Positions 51,553 through 61,199 are shown, numbered from the stretch's first letter. The stretch is 64,000 nucleotides of DNA from Chloroflexota bacterium (GCA_004297775.1 SCUE01000007.1:1-64000); one strand, 5' to 3'. A program made the numbers and translations. The notes: generated by a model not told the origin, from the sequence alone.

Positions 51553-52431
51553 ATGGCATCAAGCTACGCAAATCCGAACGCGCTGGTATCGACGGCCTGG
51601 GTCGCCGAGCACGGCGCCGATCCGAGCGTGCGCATTCTGGAATCGAACGAAGACATTCTTTTGTATGACGTTGGCCATGTGCCGGGCGCCCGCATGGTGG
51701 ACTGGCAGGCGGACCTGAACGATCCCATTGCGCGCGATTTCATCGGCCCAGAGGCTTTCGCGGTGTTGGCGAGCCGTCTGGGAATCGGGCGCACCACCAC
51801 CGTCGTGCTTTACGGCGATCGCAACAACTGGTGGGCCACCTATGTGTACTGGATCTTCAAGCTGTACGGCCACGCCGACGCCCGGATCATGAATGGCGGT
51901 CGCGCGAAGTGGATCGAGGAGGGTCGGCCACTCGTAAAAGAGATCTCGAGCTCCACACCGTCACGGTACCCCACGCCGACGACGTACAACTCGGCGATTC
52001 GCACGTACCAGGACGACGTCCTCGCCTTCATCGGCGCGCGCCGAGGCGGGCGAACCGTGAATCTCCCCGCAAATCACGCGCTGGTCGATGTGCGATCGCC
52101 TGGTGAGTACAGCGGCGCGGTGACACATATGCCAGACTATCCCCAAGAGGGTGTGTTGCGCGGCGGCCACATCCCGGGCGCGCAATCGATTCCCTGGCCG
52201 CAGGCCGCCAATTCGGACCAAACCTTCAAGTCTCGCGAGGACCTGGAAGCGCTCTACGCCGGCAAGGGTGTCACCCCGGACAAAGACGTCGTGGTGTACT
52301 GCCGCATCGGCGAGCGTTCGAGCCACACATGGTTCGTCCTGCACGAACTTCTCGGTTACCGGAACGTGCGGAACTATGACGGATCGTGGACCGAATGGGG
52401 AAACTCTGTCCGAGTCCCGATCGAGAAGTAG
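51553..52431 (+). CDS. Thiosulfate sulfurtransferase (rhodanese)
   Basis: It moves sulfane sulfur from thiosulfate to acceptors. Two rhodanese domains: an N-terminal inactive one ([28 protein letters not shown]) and a C-terminal one with [12 protein letters not shown] and the catalytic C250 in [15 protein letters not shown], the CRxGERSS loop of the CysA/SseA type. ATG 51553, preceded by GGGAGGGCGGGC. SufU follows 12 bases later, so it may supply sulfur for iron-sulfur cluster assembly. Confidence 0.93.
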   Translation: MASSYANPNALVSTAWVAEHGADPSVRILESNEDILLYDVGHVPGARMVDWQADLNDPIARDFIGPEAFAVLASRLGIGRTTTVVLYGDRNNWWATYVYWIFKLYGHADARIMNGGRAKWIEEGRPLVKEISSSTPSRYPTPTTYNSAIRTYQDDVLAFIGARRGGRTVNLPANHALVDVRSPGEYSGAVTHMPDYPQEGVLRGGHIPGAQSIPWPQAANSDQTFKSREDLEALYAGKGVTPDKDVVVYCRIGERSSHTWFVLHELLGYRNVRNYDGSWTEWGNSVRVPIEK

Positions 52432-52443
52432 AATCGCGGCGCT

Positions 52444-52899
52444 TTGGATAGACAAACTCAAGTCGAGGTTCTTCTCGACCACTTCAACAACCCACGCCAT
52501 CGTCACAAGATGGAGGACGCCGATGTCGTCATGCCGGGTGGGAATCCCGGTTGTGGCGACGTCGTCACTCTCTATCTGAAGGTCGCCGATCAGAAGATCG
52601 CGGCCACGTCATTCGTCGGCTCTGGCTGCACGATCTCGCAGTCCGCGGCATCCATTCTCATGGAGATGGTCAACGGCCGCGACACCAGCCTCGAAGACAT
52701 CGTAGCGATGGATTTCGAGGACATGGTCGACGCGCTCGGGCGCGAGACCGTGAGCTCTCGGCCGCGATGCGCGACACTCGCGCTCGGCACCCTGAAGGCG
52801 GCGGTCAAGCGGTATCTGCGCAACAAGTTGCGCGCGGAACACGGCCTGCCTCTGGAGGCGAACGCCTCGGAGGAGGAACTCGACGAGTTCCTAATCTAA
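52444..52899 (+). CDS. sufU: Iron-sulfur cluster assembly / sulfur-acceptor protein SufU
   Basis: The 151-residue protein has three ligand Cys of the IscU/SufU fold: C37 (NPGCGD), C62 (GSGCTISQSAAS) and C109 (RPRCATLALG), plus the D39 of GCGD. SufU forms bind zinc and accept sulfur from SufS. The insert length between Cys62 and Cys109 fits SufU. Start is TTG 52444, the only start in frame before Met23. No sufS is adjacent. Confidence 0.93.
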   Translation: MDRQTQVEVLLDHFNNPRHRHKMEDADVVMPGGNPGCGDVVTLYLKVADQKIAATSFVGSGCTISQSAASILMEMVNGRDTSLEDIVAMDFEDMVDALGRETVSSRPRCATLALGTLKAAVKRYLRNKLRAEHGLPLEANASEEELDEFLI

Positions 52900-52902
52900 C
52901 CG

Positions 52903-53457
52903 TTAGCGGCGCATCAACAAGAGCAAGAGCATCGCCAGGACGAGGACGGAGATGCCGGCGAGCATGACGGTCACATCCTGGCGGAACGATCGAAGCCGAT
53001 GGTCAAGGCGATGGTCGAATGACGTGACAATCGTCGACCATCGCTCGCGCTCCCGAGTAAAATCGGTCTCCAACCGTGTGACGCGCGACACCGCTTCGTT
53101 CACGGCATCAGTCGTCGCCCCGATATGCTTGCCGACTTCTCCGGCGATCAGTCCGGGGATCTCGCCGCGAAGCTCCGCGATCGTGGCGCGGCCGTTCGAC
53201 TCCGACGTCTCGATGCGCTTCTGAAGCACCTCGGACTCTGCCTCCAGTTTCTGAAGACGGCCCTCGAACTGGCGAACGGCCTCAGAATCGCCACTACCAG
53301 AGCGCTGGGATGACATCCCACCACCAAAACTCGATTCGGAATCACCACGACTTGGCATCGCAGGCTCGTCGTCGATCGGCGCCGCGGTGTTGATGCTCTC
53401 ACGCTGCGCGCGGAGCCGATCGAGCAGTCCTGTCGGTCCCGTAGATCCTGAATCCAT
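52903..53457 (-). CDS. Coiled-coil tail-anchored membrane protein
   Basis: The 184-residue protein has a disordered Ser/Gly-rich N-terminus (about 1-60), a coiled coil (about 62-150, e.g. RLQKLEAESEVLQKRIETSE) and a C-terminal TM helix (TVMLAGISVLVLAMLLLLL) with a two-Arg tail. It should be anchored by its C-terminus with the coil in the cytosol. No family identified. ATG 53457. It lies at the far end of the region with sufU convergent. Confidence 0.68.
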   Translation of the reverse strand: MDSGSTGPTGLLDRLRAQRESINTAAPIDDEPAMPSRGDSESSFGGGMSSQRSGSGDSEAVRQFEGRLQKLEAESEVLQKRIETSESNGRATIAELRGEIPGLIAGEVGKHIGATTDAVNEAVSRVTRLETDFTRERERWSTIVTSFDHRLDHRLRSFRQDVTVMLAGISVLVLAMLLLLLMRR

Positions 53458-53519
53458 CGTGTCGCGATTATATGGGCGTGAGAATTGACGGCTCTAGGGA
53501 TTTGCCCTAACCGCTGCCG

Positions 53520-53550
53520 GACGGCTCCCCGAATCGATCGCGGAGCCGTC
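53520..53550 (-). terminator. Hairpin downstream of the M16 peptidase gene
   Basis: GACGGCTCC and GGAGCCGTC form a perfect 9-bp stem eight bases after the M16 stop on the minus strand. It would end the long sigma-28 to M16 run. No T-tract, so efficiency is uncertain. Confidence 0.5.
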
Positions 53551-53558
53551 GCAACCAG

Positions 53559-54827
53559 CTACAGATCGTCCAGCAGCCGTCGCGCGGCGCGCGCCGGCTG
53601 TCCGGGACCGACAACCGAGAGATAAGCGTTTGACGGCTGAAAGAGGTCGGCGGCCAGGCCGCGCACAATATCGACATCGACAGCCCGCAGCGCGGCGATC
53701 TCGGCGTCGACGGTCGAGGGCCGTCCGAAGACCTGCTCGTCGCGGCCCGCGAAAGACGCGTGGAAATCGGTACCCTCAGCGCACATCCAGCGTCCGATCA
53801 GGTAGTCGCGAACGCGACTCATCTCCTCAATCGAGAACGACCCACGGACCGACCGGAGTTCGTCGATCGTCGCGCGGACGGCGTGGACGAGCCGACTCGG
53901 CTGAACGCCCGCGGCTATCGAAAGCAGGCCAGCGTCCTCATACTGTTCAAGCGAGGCAGAGATGTCGTAGACGAGACCGAGGGTCTCGCGAAGCGACAAC
54001 TCGAGGCGGGACGTTGCCGGGCCGGCCAGTGTCGTCGCTAGGATGTCGAGCGCGTACCGGCGGGGATCACGTCGAGACGGCACCGCGAAGCCGATCCGGA
54101 AGCGCGTTTGTTCGGACTGACGGGCCTCGAGGACGAATCCTGGCCCAGGCGGCGGCGAGGGAGCCGGTCGCGGTGAGTCCATCGCAACACCATCCCACCG
54201 CGCAAACGCGCGCTTCGTCTCGTCCACGACGCGGGCAACGTCCCAGGGACTCGCTATCGACACGATCGCACCGGGCGACACGAACACGCGAGCGCGAAAA
54301 TCCTGCAGGTCCTCCCGACGAAGGGCTCGTATCGACGAACGGGTTCCGAGTATTTCACGACCGAGCGGGTGGCGCGGCCAGAGGAGCTTCTCCAACTGCG
54401 TCTTGGCGACATCGTCGCCATCATCGCGACAAGACCGCAGCTCTTCGGCGATCACCGCTCGCTCGCGCTCGATCTCAACCTCGTCGAGGAGGGGCGCGGT
54501 CAACAAGTCGGCCAGAACATCGAGGAACAGCGGTATGTGATCGGCTGGTCCATGGACGACGAAGCCGGAGTGATCCTTGTCGGTGAAGGCATCGACCGCG
54601 CCGCCGTACTGCTCGGTGGCGATACCGAGGTCGCGCGCCGTCGGCCATCGTTCGGTGCCCTTGAACACGGCGTGTTCGAGGAAGTGCGCCGCGCCGGCAG
54701 CGGCATCCGGTTCGGCGCGCGATCCACCGTCGATGAAGACGCGGATCGACGCCGCTCGCGTCTCGTTCAGCTTGCACGCGACGATCCGCGTGCCGTTATC
54801 GAGCCGGTCGCGCTCGTAGACCGTCAC
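53559..54827 (-). CDS. M16 family zinc peptidase
   Basis: The 422-residue protein has the inverted zinc motif H48-x-x-E51-H52 in HFLEHAVFKG and the third ligand E129 in AVIAEEL, 77 residues on, as in processing peptidases. The C-terminal half is the second M16 domain (inactive-type) with GLVYDISASLEQYEDAGLL. It is cytosolic or secreted unknown; no signal peptide. It overlaps scpA by four bases and is the last gene of the run. Confidence 0.93.
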   Translation of the reverse strand: MTVYERDRLDNGTRIVACKLNETRAASIRVFIDGGSRAEPDAAAGAAHFLEHAVFKGTERWPTARDLGIATEQYGGAVDAFTDKDHSGFVVHGPADHIPLFLDVLADLLTAPLLDEVEIERERAVIAEELRSCRDDGDDVAKTQLEKLLWPRHPLGREILGTRSSIRALRREDLQDFRARVFVSPGAIVSIASPWDVARVVDETKRAFARWDGVAMDSPRPAPSPPPGPGFVLEARQSEQTRFRIGFAVPSRRDPRRYALDILATTLAGPATSRLELSLRETLGLVYDISASLEQYEDAGLLSIAAGVQPSRLVHAVRATIDELRSVRGSFSIEEMSRVRDYLIGRWMCAEGTDFHASFAGRDEQVFGRPSTVDAEIAALRAVDVDIVRGLAADLFQPSNAYLSVVGPGQPARAARRLLDDL

Positions 54828-55543
54828 CGAGCGTTCGATGCCACGATGACGATATCGCCAAATTGCTCGTGTTGGCGCGCGTCGATCTCGTCCAACCGTA
54901 ACAACTCAAGGACCGCCAGAAAGGTCGCGACGATCTCGCCACGCGATCGTCCCTGAAGAATCTCGCCGAAGCGAATCCGTTCGCCATCGGCACAGCGCCC
55001 GCGTAGGTCGGCGATCTTGTCGCCGATCGAGAACTTCTCGCGCTCGACGCGTTCGACCGGCGCCGCCCGCAGCGCGGACGCGACAACCCGTCGCAGGGCT
55101 GCGACAAGGTCATTCGTATCGCCGCCGCGCGGTCGCGGCGCCGCTGGCGCGCTGACCGGCGCAATTGGGGAGAAGGATCGAAGACCGGTATCTTCGCGCT
55201 GACGTAACGACTGGGCGGTGGCCTTTATCGCCTGATACTCGCGCAGACGATCCGCCAACTCTTCGGCGTCGGCCTCGATCTCCTCCGCGCGCGGTTGCTC
55301 GCGCGCCGGCAAGAGCGCAAACGACTTGATCTGTATCAGGCGCGCCGCGATCACGATGAAATGCGACAACTCCTCGGCGTCCACTCGATCGAGTCCGCGA
55401 GTGAACTCGAGAAACTCATCGGCGACATTGGCTAATGATAGAGTGGTTATGTCGAGCTCTCGCAATTCCACAAGTCGCAGCAGGACGTCGAGCGGTCCAG
55501 AATACCCCTGGATCGAGATTGCGAACGGCGTAGCAGACGTCAA
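54824..55543 (-). CDS. scpA: Segregation and condensation protein A
   Basis: The kleisin subunit bridges SMC heads. The 239-residue protein has the N-terminal GYSGPLDVLLRLVELRELDITTLSLANV (in pattern), ARLIQIKSFALLPA, an acidic middle, and the C-terminal winged helix with IVATFLAVLELLRL. ATG 55543 overlaps the BMP gene by four bases. Its usual partner scpB is not downstream. Confidence 0.95.
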   Translation of the reverse strand: MTSATPFAISIQGYSGPLDVLLRLVELRELDITTLSLANVADEFLEFTRGLDRVDAEELSHFIVIAARLIQIKSFALLPAREQPRAEEIEADAEELADRLREYQAIKATAQSLRQREDTGLRSFSPIAPVSAPAAPRPRGGDTNDLVAALRRVVASALRAAPVERVEREKFSIGDKIADLRGRCADGERIRFGEILQGRSRGEIVATFLAVLELLRLDEIDARQHEQFGDIVIVASNAR

Positions 55544-56778
55544 TGGAGCTGGAAGCCGGTCTTGACCGATCCCTGCTTCAGGCCGCGTTCGATTGTCTGG
55601 AGTCGGTCGCGCACCTGCTTGGGCACCTTGGGCTCCGCCTCGCGGTACGCCGCGATTGCGAGATCGCCGAGCACATTGCCGCCTTTGACGGATCCGTCAG
55701 AGATGCCACGCACGAGCGCCTGGATCGACTGCGTCGAGATGACCTTGATGATGCTCGTGAGTAGGACGGATCGCGCATTTGGCAGCGCATCGTACTGATC
55801 GATTTCGGCGCCGATCGAGAAGACATTCTTCGTGCGAGCGGCATCGATCGCGGCCTGACCGGTCGCGCCGCCGGCGGCGAAAATCACGTCTGCGCCATCG
55901 GCGACCATCTGATTCGCCGTGTCGCGACCCCACTTTTGATCGGCGTACCCCTCCGGAAGCTCGCCAGGGTGGTATTCGACGAAGGCGATGACATTCGGAT
56001 TGACATACTCTGCGCCGAGCACGAACCCTTCGCCGAATCCCACCATTGGCGATAGCCAACCCGGACCCATGACCGCACCGACGAAGTTCGACTTCGTCAT
56101 CATTCCGGCCAGTGCCCCCGCCAGGAACCCGGCCTGATCGTCGTCAAACGCGAATCCGACGACATTCGAGAGAATCTGTTCCTGATACTGATCAACGCCG
56201 ACAAAGCGGATGTTTGGGTTCCTCTCCGCGGCATCCTGCGTCGCCTGCGTCATGTCTGCGCCAACCGTGATGATGACGTTCGCGCCACCGCGAATGAGCT
56301 GATCGATCGCGCGCACGTACTCGTCGCCGGACGCGCCGGTCACCTGTCGCACCTGGGCGTTCAGCTCTTGCTCGCGCAGGCGAAGTGACTCCCAGGATGG
56401 CCGGACGATCCCAATCTGGGTGCCAGATCGCGCTGGCGCCCCACTTACCCTCGTTGGCGTCGGACCATTGGCGTCTGGTTTGGCGCTCGCCGGAACCGGC
56501 GTCGATGCCGGCACGGCGCCGCCGGACTGGGCAGCCTGCACGGCCGCGGTCGCCGCCGCGGCGGCGGGATCGAGCCGCCCCAGACCGATTGGCGTCGCGT
56601 TTTCGACCACAATTGGCGTGCGTCCGGCGGCCGGGCGGGCGCGACCGGTATCCTCCTCGCCCGAACACCCTGACAGCGCAACTGCGAGAGCGGCCACGAG
56701 GGCCACGATCCAAGCTGGCCGCACAGATCGCACTGTAGCGATGGCAAAACTAGGCGAACAACTAGACTCTCGGACCAC
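55540..56778 (-). CDS. BMP family substrate-binding lipoprotein
   Basis: The 412-residue protein has a lipoprotein signal ([13 protein letters not shown], lipobox at about 38), a Pro/Ala-rich tether and a periplasmic-binding-protein domain (about 115-400): [57 protein letters not shown], as in the BMP/PnrA nucleoside-binding family. No permease or ATPase gene is near. GTG start at 56778 overlaps the csrA 3' end by 17 bases; GTG 56733 (residue 16) is also possible. Confidence 0.9.
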   Translation of the reverse strand: MVRESSCSPSFAIATVRSVRPAWIVALVAALAVALSGCSGEEDTGRARPAAGRTPIVVENATPIGLGRLDPAAAAATAAVQAAQSGGAVPASTPVPASAKPDANGPTPTRVSGAPARSGTQIGIVRPSWESLRLREQELNAQVRQVTGASGDEYVRAIDQLIRGGANVIITVGADMTQATQDAAERNPNIRFVGVDQYQEQILSNVVGFAFDDDQAGFLAGALAGMMTKSNFVGAVMGPGWLSPMVGFGEGFVLGAEYVNPNVIAFVEYHPGELPEGYADQKWGRDTANQMVADGADVIFAAGGATGQAAIDAARTKNVFSIGAEIDQYDALPNARSVLLTSIIKVISTQSIQALVRGISDGSVKGGNVLGDLAIAAYREAEPKVPKQVRDRLQTIERGLKQGSVKTGFQLH

Positions 56779-57019
56779 CGAGCGTTCGCCGGGCCAATGC
56801 GTCGCCGAGCGCGCCGATCAGCGGCGCGGCATCGACCGGTGCGGCCGCGCGGATGTTTTCCGCCCGAACTTCTTCACGAAGCTCCTGGCGCAAGATAACG
56901 ACATCCCGCGGTGCGTCGATTCCCAGCTTGACGCGATCGCCGGTGATCTCCAGAATCTTGATCGTGATCCGATCCTGGATGACGATCGTCTGGTCGACTT
57001 TGCGACTCAGCACCAGCAT
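56762..57019 (-). CDS. csrA: Carbon storage regulator CsrA
   Basis: It binds GGA in mRNA leaders to repress translation, notably of flagellin. The 85-residue protein begins [20 protein letters not shown], has [20 protein letters not shown] and a normal C-terminus with extra Ala-rich helix. It is in front of the BMP gene and directly after fliW, the usual antagonist pair. Confidence 0.97.
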   Translation of the reverse strand: MLVLSRKVDQTIVIQDRITIKILEITGDRVKLGIDAPRDVVILRQELREEVRAENIRAAAPVDAAPLIGALGDALARRTLGGPRV

Positions 57020-57445
57020 TTAGGCCGACACCACCGCGCGGGTGGAATAGGTGTCGGACGTGAGGACAAGTTGGCGGCCACGGCCGGTGCGATTATTGAC
57101 CAATAGCGGACCAATCAAGTTCGCGGTGATCTCGGGCGGATCGGCTCGCACAGTCAGCACCACCAGCACGAGTACATCTCCCGGGTCGGTGATTCCAAGC
57201 GCTTCCGCGTCCGAGTCGCCGATCTCGAATTCGTAGTCCGGCCGGATGATAAACGGGTCGGCAACGTAGAGAGCGATTCCGTCCTCGTCCAGACAGCGCA
57301 GGGTATGGATGTGGGCACCCGCGGCTTCCGGCTCCAGAACGAAGTTGCGCCACGTCGGGCACCCGATCAGGCCCGATTCGAACGCGATCGCCCGCCGTCG
57401 AATCGGCACGTCGATCGTCGGCGCCGCGGCTGGGTCAATCGTCAC
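57020..57445 (-). CDS. fliW: Flagellar assembly factor FliW
   Basis: It binds flagellin and sequesters CsrA to match flagellin synthesis with export. The 141-residue beta-barrel-like protein has FESGLIGCPTWRNFVLEP, IALYVADPFIIRPDYEFEI and LVVLTVRADPPEITANLIGPLLVNNRTGRGRQL (in pattern). GTG 57445 overlaps the flgL TGA, and the stop abuts csrA. Confidence 0.95.
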   Translation of the reverse strand: MTIDPAAAPTIDVPIRRRAIAFESGLIGCPTWRNFVLEPEAAGAHIHTLRCLDEDGIALYVADPFIIRPDYEFEIGDSDAEALGITDPGDVLVLVVLTVRADPPEITANLIGPLLVNNRTGRGRQLVLTSDTYSTRAVVSA

Positions 57446-58335
57446 TGCAGGAAATCGATCAGATTGGTTTGGATGATTCGCGATCCGGTCGCCAAAGCGG
57501 CTTGGAGAGCTGCCTGCTGGGCGTTGAGACGGATGATTGTCTCGCTCATGTCCACATCCTCGACCTGGGTGAGGACGTCGGTGTTATTGAGGTGGAGCGC
57601 GGTCAATTGCCGCTTGAGCAAGTCGAGTCGGGACCCTTTCGACCCGACCTGACTGAGAAGGGCGTCCAGAACGTCGTCGTGGACGTTCTCCAACTCGTCG
57701 AGCCGATCCAACGAGAGCGATTCCTGATTGTGCGCCCGCAGATCGTCGCGCACACCGATCAGCACGTCGAAGATTTGCGGGAAGACGCGATCCCCGCTCG
57801 TGTTGATCGAGATGCGAACACCCGGAGCAACCGAGCGCTCGATCTCGCCGTTGTCGCCATTGTACTGCCAACCCGTCTTGGCCGAATCGAGGAACTCGAA
57901 TGGCAGGGACCGCGTGTTGAACCCGCCAAAGATGAAGCGATCACCGTAACGCGAGTTTGCCATCTGCATCGCGTGCGAGAGGAGTTCATCGACCTCGTTA
58001 CCGAGCGCCTGAGTCTCCTTCTCTGAGAGGGTCTCGTTGGCGCCCTGGACTGTCAGCTCCCGAACGCGCTGAAGAATGGAGCTGATGTCCTGGAGCGCGA
58101 CATCGGTCGCGTTCAGCCAGCCCTCGGCCAACTCGATGTTCTGTTGGGCCTGTTCGAGCTCATCGTTGTTCGAGCGAAGTACGAGCGATGTTACGCTGCC
58201 GGTTGGGTCGTCCGACGGACGGATGATCCGCCGTCCGGTCGATACCGACTCCTGCAAACGATCGAACTTCTCGCTATTCGCCTGAAGATTACCGAGTAGC
58301 TTGTCGACGAGCAGTCGCTCTGTTACGCGTACCAT
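57442..58335 (-). CDS. flgL: Flagellar hook-associated protein FlgL
   Basis: It joins hook and filament. The 297-residue protein has the N-terminal RVTERLLVDKLLGNLQANSEK and GRRIIRPSDDPTGSV, a middle domain, and the C-terminal NNTDVLTQVEDVDMSETIIRLNAQQAALQAAL (in pattern), the flagellin-like ends. ATG 58335. Four bases after flgK. Confidence 0.93.
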   Translation of the reverse strand: MVRVTERLLVDKLLGNLQANSEKFDRLQESVSTGRRIIRPSDDPTGSVTSLVLRSNNDELEQAQQNIELAEGWLNATDVALQDISSILQRVRELTVQGANETLSEKETQALGNEVDELLSHAMQMANSRYGDRFIFGGFNTRSLPFEFLDSAKTGWQYNGDNGEIERSVAPGVRISINTSGDRVFPQIFDVLIGVRDDLRAHNQESLSLDRLDELENVHDDVLDALLSQVGSKGSRLDLLKRQLTALHLNNTDVLTQVEDVDMSETIIRLNAQQAALQAALATGSRIIQTNLIDFLQ

Positions 58336-58339
58336 CGTT

Positions 58340-59785
58340 CTACCGTCCCACGATTCCCATATTGTTGATGATGCGATCGAGCATCTCGTCGACGACCGTG
58401 ACGACGCGCGCCGCGGCATTGAAAGCGTGTTGGTAACGCATCAGATTAGTCGCTTCCTCATCCAACGAGACGCCACCGATCGACTGGCGCAGCTGGGAAA
58501 GGTGGCTGCTGAGCAGCTTCTCGTTTGCCTTCATTCCCGCGGCCTGCTGGCTCAGAATGCCAATCTCCGCGACGAGCCCGGCGTAGGAGTCTTCCATCGT
58601 CGCGCTCTGGTTGTCCATCGCCAGCTCGCGCTGAATATCGTGGATGTCGAGAGCATTCGAGCCGTCACCCGGAGCGAGTTGCGAGGACGCGGCGGCGATG
58701 TTGTCGAGGTCTCCCGTGATGACCTCGGACACGGTGATGTCATCGGCTCCCGTCCCGTCGAAAAACGGCAGTCCGGTCTGATCGTTCAATCCGAAGCCGA
58801 GCGCGTGAGCCTCATTGACTCGCGTGATGAGCGTCGCGCCGAGACTCTGTAACTTCTCAAGCGCCTTGGCGACGATCGTGTCACGCCCGTACAGATCACC
58901 GAATAGCTGGCCGCTCGTGATCAGCACGGGATCGAGCGCCAACGGCGGGATCTGATCCGAGCGGAACTTGTCCTCCCACATGACCTGGTTGAATCCGTCC
59001 GGATTCGTCGGATCGGTCTGGATGGTCAGATTGAATGCCTGGTTCGAGAAGACAGCCGTTCGGCCACCGATGTTAATCGTGACGGCCCCGTTCGATCCCT
59101 CCGTGTAGGTGAGATTAACGATCTTGGCAAGCTGATCGATGAGCACATCGCGTTGGTCGCGCAGGTCATTTGGCTGGTCGCCGGCGCCGGAAACGCGCGT
59201 GATCTGATCGTTCAGCCGGGCGATGCGCACGGTCAGGTTGTTGATATCCTGCACGCGCAGGCCGACCTGGCGGTCGAGGTCACGCTGCATCCCTTCCCAG
59301 GTTCGATGGAGATTGTTCATTTGGGAGGTCATCGTTAGGGCGCTCTCGGCCAGCGCCTTGCGCCCGGCCTGACTCTCCGGAGTGTTGGCCAACGCGCTCC
59401 AGTCGTTCCAGAACTTGCTGAGAGAAGCGGCCAAACCATCCGTTGACGGCTCGTTGAGGCTCTGCTCGAGTCGGGACACGGCCGAGTCCGTCGCCTCCCA
59501 TTGACCGAGCAACTGGTGCTCCTGCCGGAACTGCAGATCGACGAAGCCGTCACGAAACCGCTTGACGTTGGCCACATCGACGCCGGTTCCGAGCTGGGCC
59601 GCCTGCTGCGGACGGGTCGTGCCCACGACCGTGAACGGCACCGAGGCGATCATCTCAGCCGCCTGACGGGTGAACCCATCATTGTTAGCGTTGGCGATAT
59701 TGTGGGCGGTGATATCGAGGGCCAATTGCTGGCTAACCAGGGCGCGATTCGCCAGATTGAGCGTCGCGAACGTCGATCGAATCAC
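58340..59785 (-). CDS. flgK: Flagellar hook-associated protein FlgK
   Basis: It forms the first hook-filament junction ring. The 481-residue protein begins STFATLNLANRALVSQQLALDITAHNIANANNDGFTRQ (in pattern), has coiled-coil N- and C-terminal parts, and a C-terminal VSLDEEATNLMRYQHAFNAAARVVTVVDEML (in pattern), typical of FlgK. GTG start at 59785; a longer open frame upstream overlaps flgN and is shadow. Confidence 0.95.
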   Translation of the reverse strand: MIRSTFATLNLANRALVSQQLALDITAHNIANANNDGFTRQAAEMIASVPFTVVGTTRPQQAAQLGTGVDVANVKRFRDGFVDLQFRQEHQLLGQWEATDSAVSRLEQSLNEPSTDGLAASLSKFWNDWSALANTPESQAGRKALAESALTMTSQMNNLHRTWEGMQRDLDRQVGLRVQDINNLTVRIARLNDQITRVSGAGDQPNDLRDQRDVLIDQLAKIVNLTYTEGSNGAVTINIGGRTAVFSNQAFNLTIQTDPTNPDGFNQVMWEDKFRSDQIPPLALDPVLITSGQLFGDLYGRDTIVAKALEKLQSLGATLITRVNEAHALGFGLNDQTGLPFFDGTGADDITVSEVITGDLDNIAAASSQLAPGDGSNALDIHDIQRELAMDNQSATMEDSYAGLVAEIGILSQQAAGMKANEKLLSSHLSQLRQSIGGVSLDEEATNLMRYQHAFNAAARVVTVVDEMLDRIINNMGIVGR

Positions 59786-59787
59786 GG

Positions 59788-60276
59788 CTAGGCTCGCATG
59801 TCCAGGACAGCCGCGGATGCGCGCCGCGCCGGAGCGCCTCCGGCGGCATACGTCGGCGACATGGCGCGGCGTAGCGCGTCGAGTCGCCGGTCGACGATGC
59901 CGAGCGCAGATGTCATCAAGTGTCGATTGCGCTCGTTCGCGTTTGCGACCGCCTCCAGAGCCAACAGCAGCGCATCGCGGCGCGCCTGAAGCGTCGTGGC
60001 GATCGCGCCTGTCGCTAAGGCGATCACATCGCCGAGCGTGGTCGGATTCGTAACGCCCCCGTGAACGACGCGCCAATCGGCGATCCACCGGTCGCGCCGG
60101 CCCTCCGCGACGGTGATCCGCGTGAGGATGGCATCCTTCCTAGCGACAATGCCGGCCAGATCGTCGCCAGTCCGCTCGAACACGGCTGACCGCTCGGCTT
60201 CGGTCATCTCGGCGAGGCGTTCGTACAGCGTGATCTCCTCATCAAGCAGATCGGCAAGGGCGTGGAGATCCGTCAT
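59788..60276 (-). CDS. flgN: Flagellar chaperone FlgN
   Basis: It escorts FlgK and FlgL for export. The 162-residue helical protein has LHALADLLDEEITLYERLAEMTEAER and LEAVANANERNRHLMTSALGIVDRRL (in pattern), the FlgN helical repeat with a late Asn-x-x-Asn region. ATG 60276. It ends two bases before flgK. Confidence 0.82.
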   Translation of the reverse strand: MTDLHALADLLDEEITLYERLAEMTEAERSAVFERTGDDLAGIVARKDAILTRITVAEGRRDRWIADWRVVHGGVTNPTTLGDVIALATGAIATTLQARRDALLLALEAVANANERNRHLMTSALGIVDRRLDALRRAMSPTYAAGGAPARRASAAVLDMRA

Positions 60277-60344
60277 CGCGACTGTCCGGGCGCGCCCGTG
60301 ATCGCCGCCATCTGTCGCATCATCATCATCGACACCTTCATCAT
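60273..60344 (-). CDS. Possible 23-residue Met-rich leader or microprotein
   Basis: Reads MMKVSMMMMRQMAAITGAPG followed by QSR, then TGA overlapping the flgN ATG in the ATGA arrangement used by neighbours. Seven of 23 residues are Met. It fills the only gap (80 bases) between flgG and flgN. No strong RBS; the frame runs open further upstream into flgG. It may be a translated coupling peptide or chance. Confidence 0.35.
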   Translation of the reverse strand: MMKVSMMMMRQMAAITGAPGQSR

Positions 60345-60357
60345 CGGCTTCAGATCA

Positions 60358-61176
60358 CTAACGTCGCAGGTTGTTGGCGAGGCTCATCATCTCGTCGAGC
60401 GTCTGCATCGCGCGCGCGCTCAGAGCGTAGGCACGCTGGCCAATCACCATCGAGGTCATTTGCTCAGCCAGATCGACGTTGCTGCTCTCGGTTGCGCCGG
60501 GGCGGATCGAGCCGAAGGCCTCCTCACCCGGATATCCGACCTCGGCCTCGCCTGACGCCTCGGTCGCGACGAAGAGGTTCTGGCCGATCGACGCCAACCC
60601 ATGCGGGTTCGTGAACCGCGCGACCTGGATCTCTCCCAGCATCACCTCGAATTCGTCGCCGCTGTCATCGACGAATCGGGCAAAGATGGTTCCATCCGAG
60701 CGAATGTGGACGTCTCGCGCGTCGGCTGGAACCCGCGTTTCGGGCAGGACGATATCGCCGCCGCTCGTCACCAGGCGCCCGAGCGGATCGAGGCGGAACG
60801 TGCCATCGCGGGTGTAGACGGCGCCACCATCACCCTGACGGACGATGAAGAATCCCTCGCCGTCGATCGCGGAGTGGAGTGGAACACCATCTTCTTGGAT
60901 CTTCCCGACCTCGAAATCCCGGACAATTGCGCCGACGCGGATACCGCCGGAGACCTGACCCTCGAGGCTTGGATTCCGACCGGTTTGGTCGTCCGGCGCC
61001 GTGTTTGGTGTCGCCGCGCCGGTTGTCGGCACGCGATTCATGAGCAAATCGTGAAACTGGACAGTCTCGGCTCGGAATCCCGTGGTATTGATGTTCGCCA
61101 GATTATTGGCGATCACATCCATCAGGCGTTGTTGCGCCGCCATACCGGACATCGGCGCCGCGAATACTGACAACAC
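60358..61176 (-). CDS. flgG: Flagellar basal-body rod protein FlgG-type
   Basis: The 272-residue protein has the rod/hook N-terminal motif MDVIANNLANINTTGFRAE, an FFIVRQGDGGAVYTRDGTFRLDPLG core, and the C-terminal SNVDLAEQMTSMVIGQRAYALSARAMQTLDEM (in pattern). GTG 61176 has GAGGTGATC upstream. It could be FlgG or FlgF; the C-terminal EMM... is FlgG-like. Confidence 0.88.
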   Translation of the reverse strand: MLSVFAAPMSGMAAQQRLMDVIANNLANINTTGFRAETVQFHDLLMNRVPTTGAATPNTAPDDQTGRNPSLEGQVSGGIRVGAIVRDFEVGKIQEDGVPLHSAIDGEGFFIVRQGDGGAVYTRDGTFRLDPLGRLVTSGGDIVLPETRVPADARDVHIRSDGTIFARFVDDSGDEFEVMLGEIQVARFTNPHGLASIGQNLFVATEASGEAEVGYPGEEAFGSIRPGATESSNVDLAEQMTSMVIGQRAYALSARAMQTLDEMMSLANNLRR

Positions 61177-61199
61177 GAGCGATCACCTCAGGACACGAG

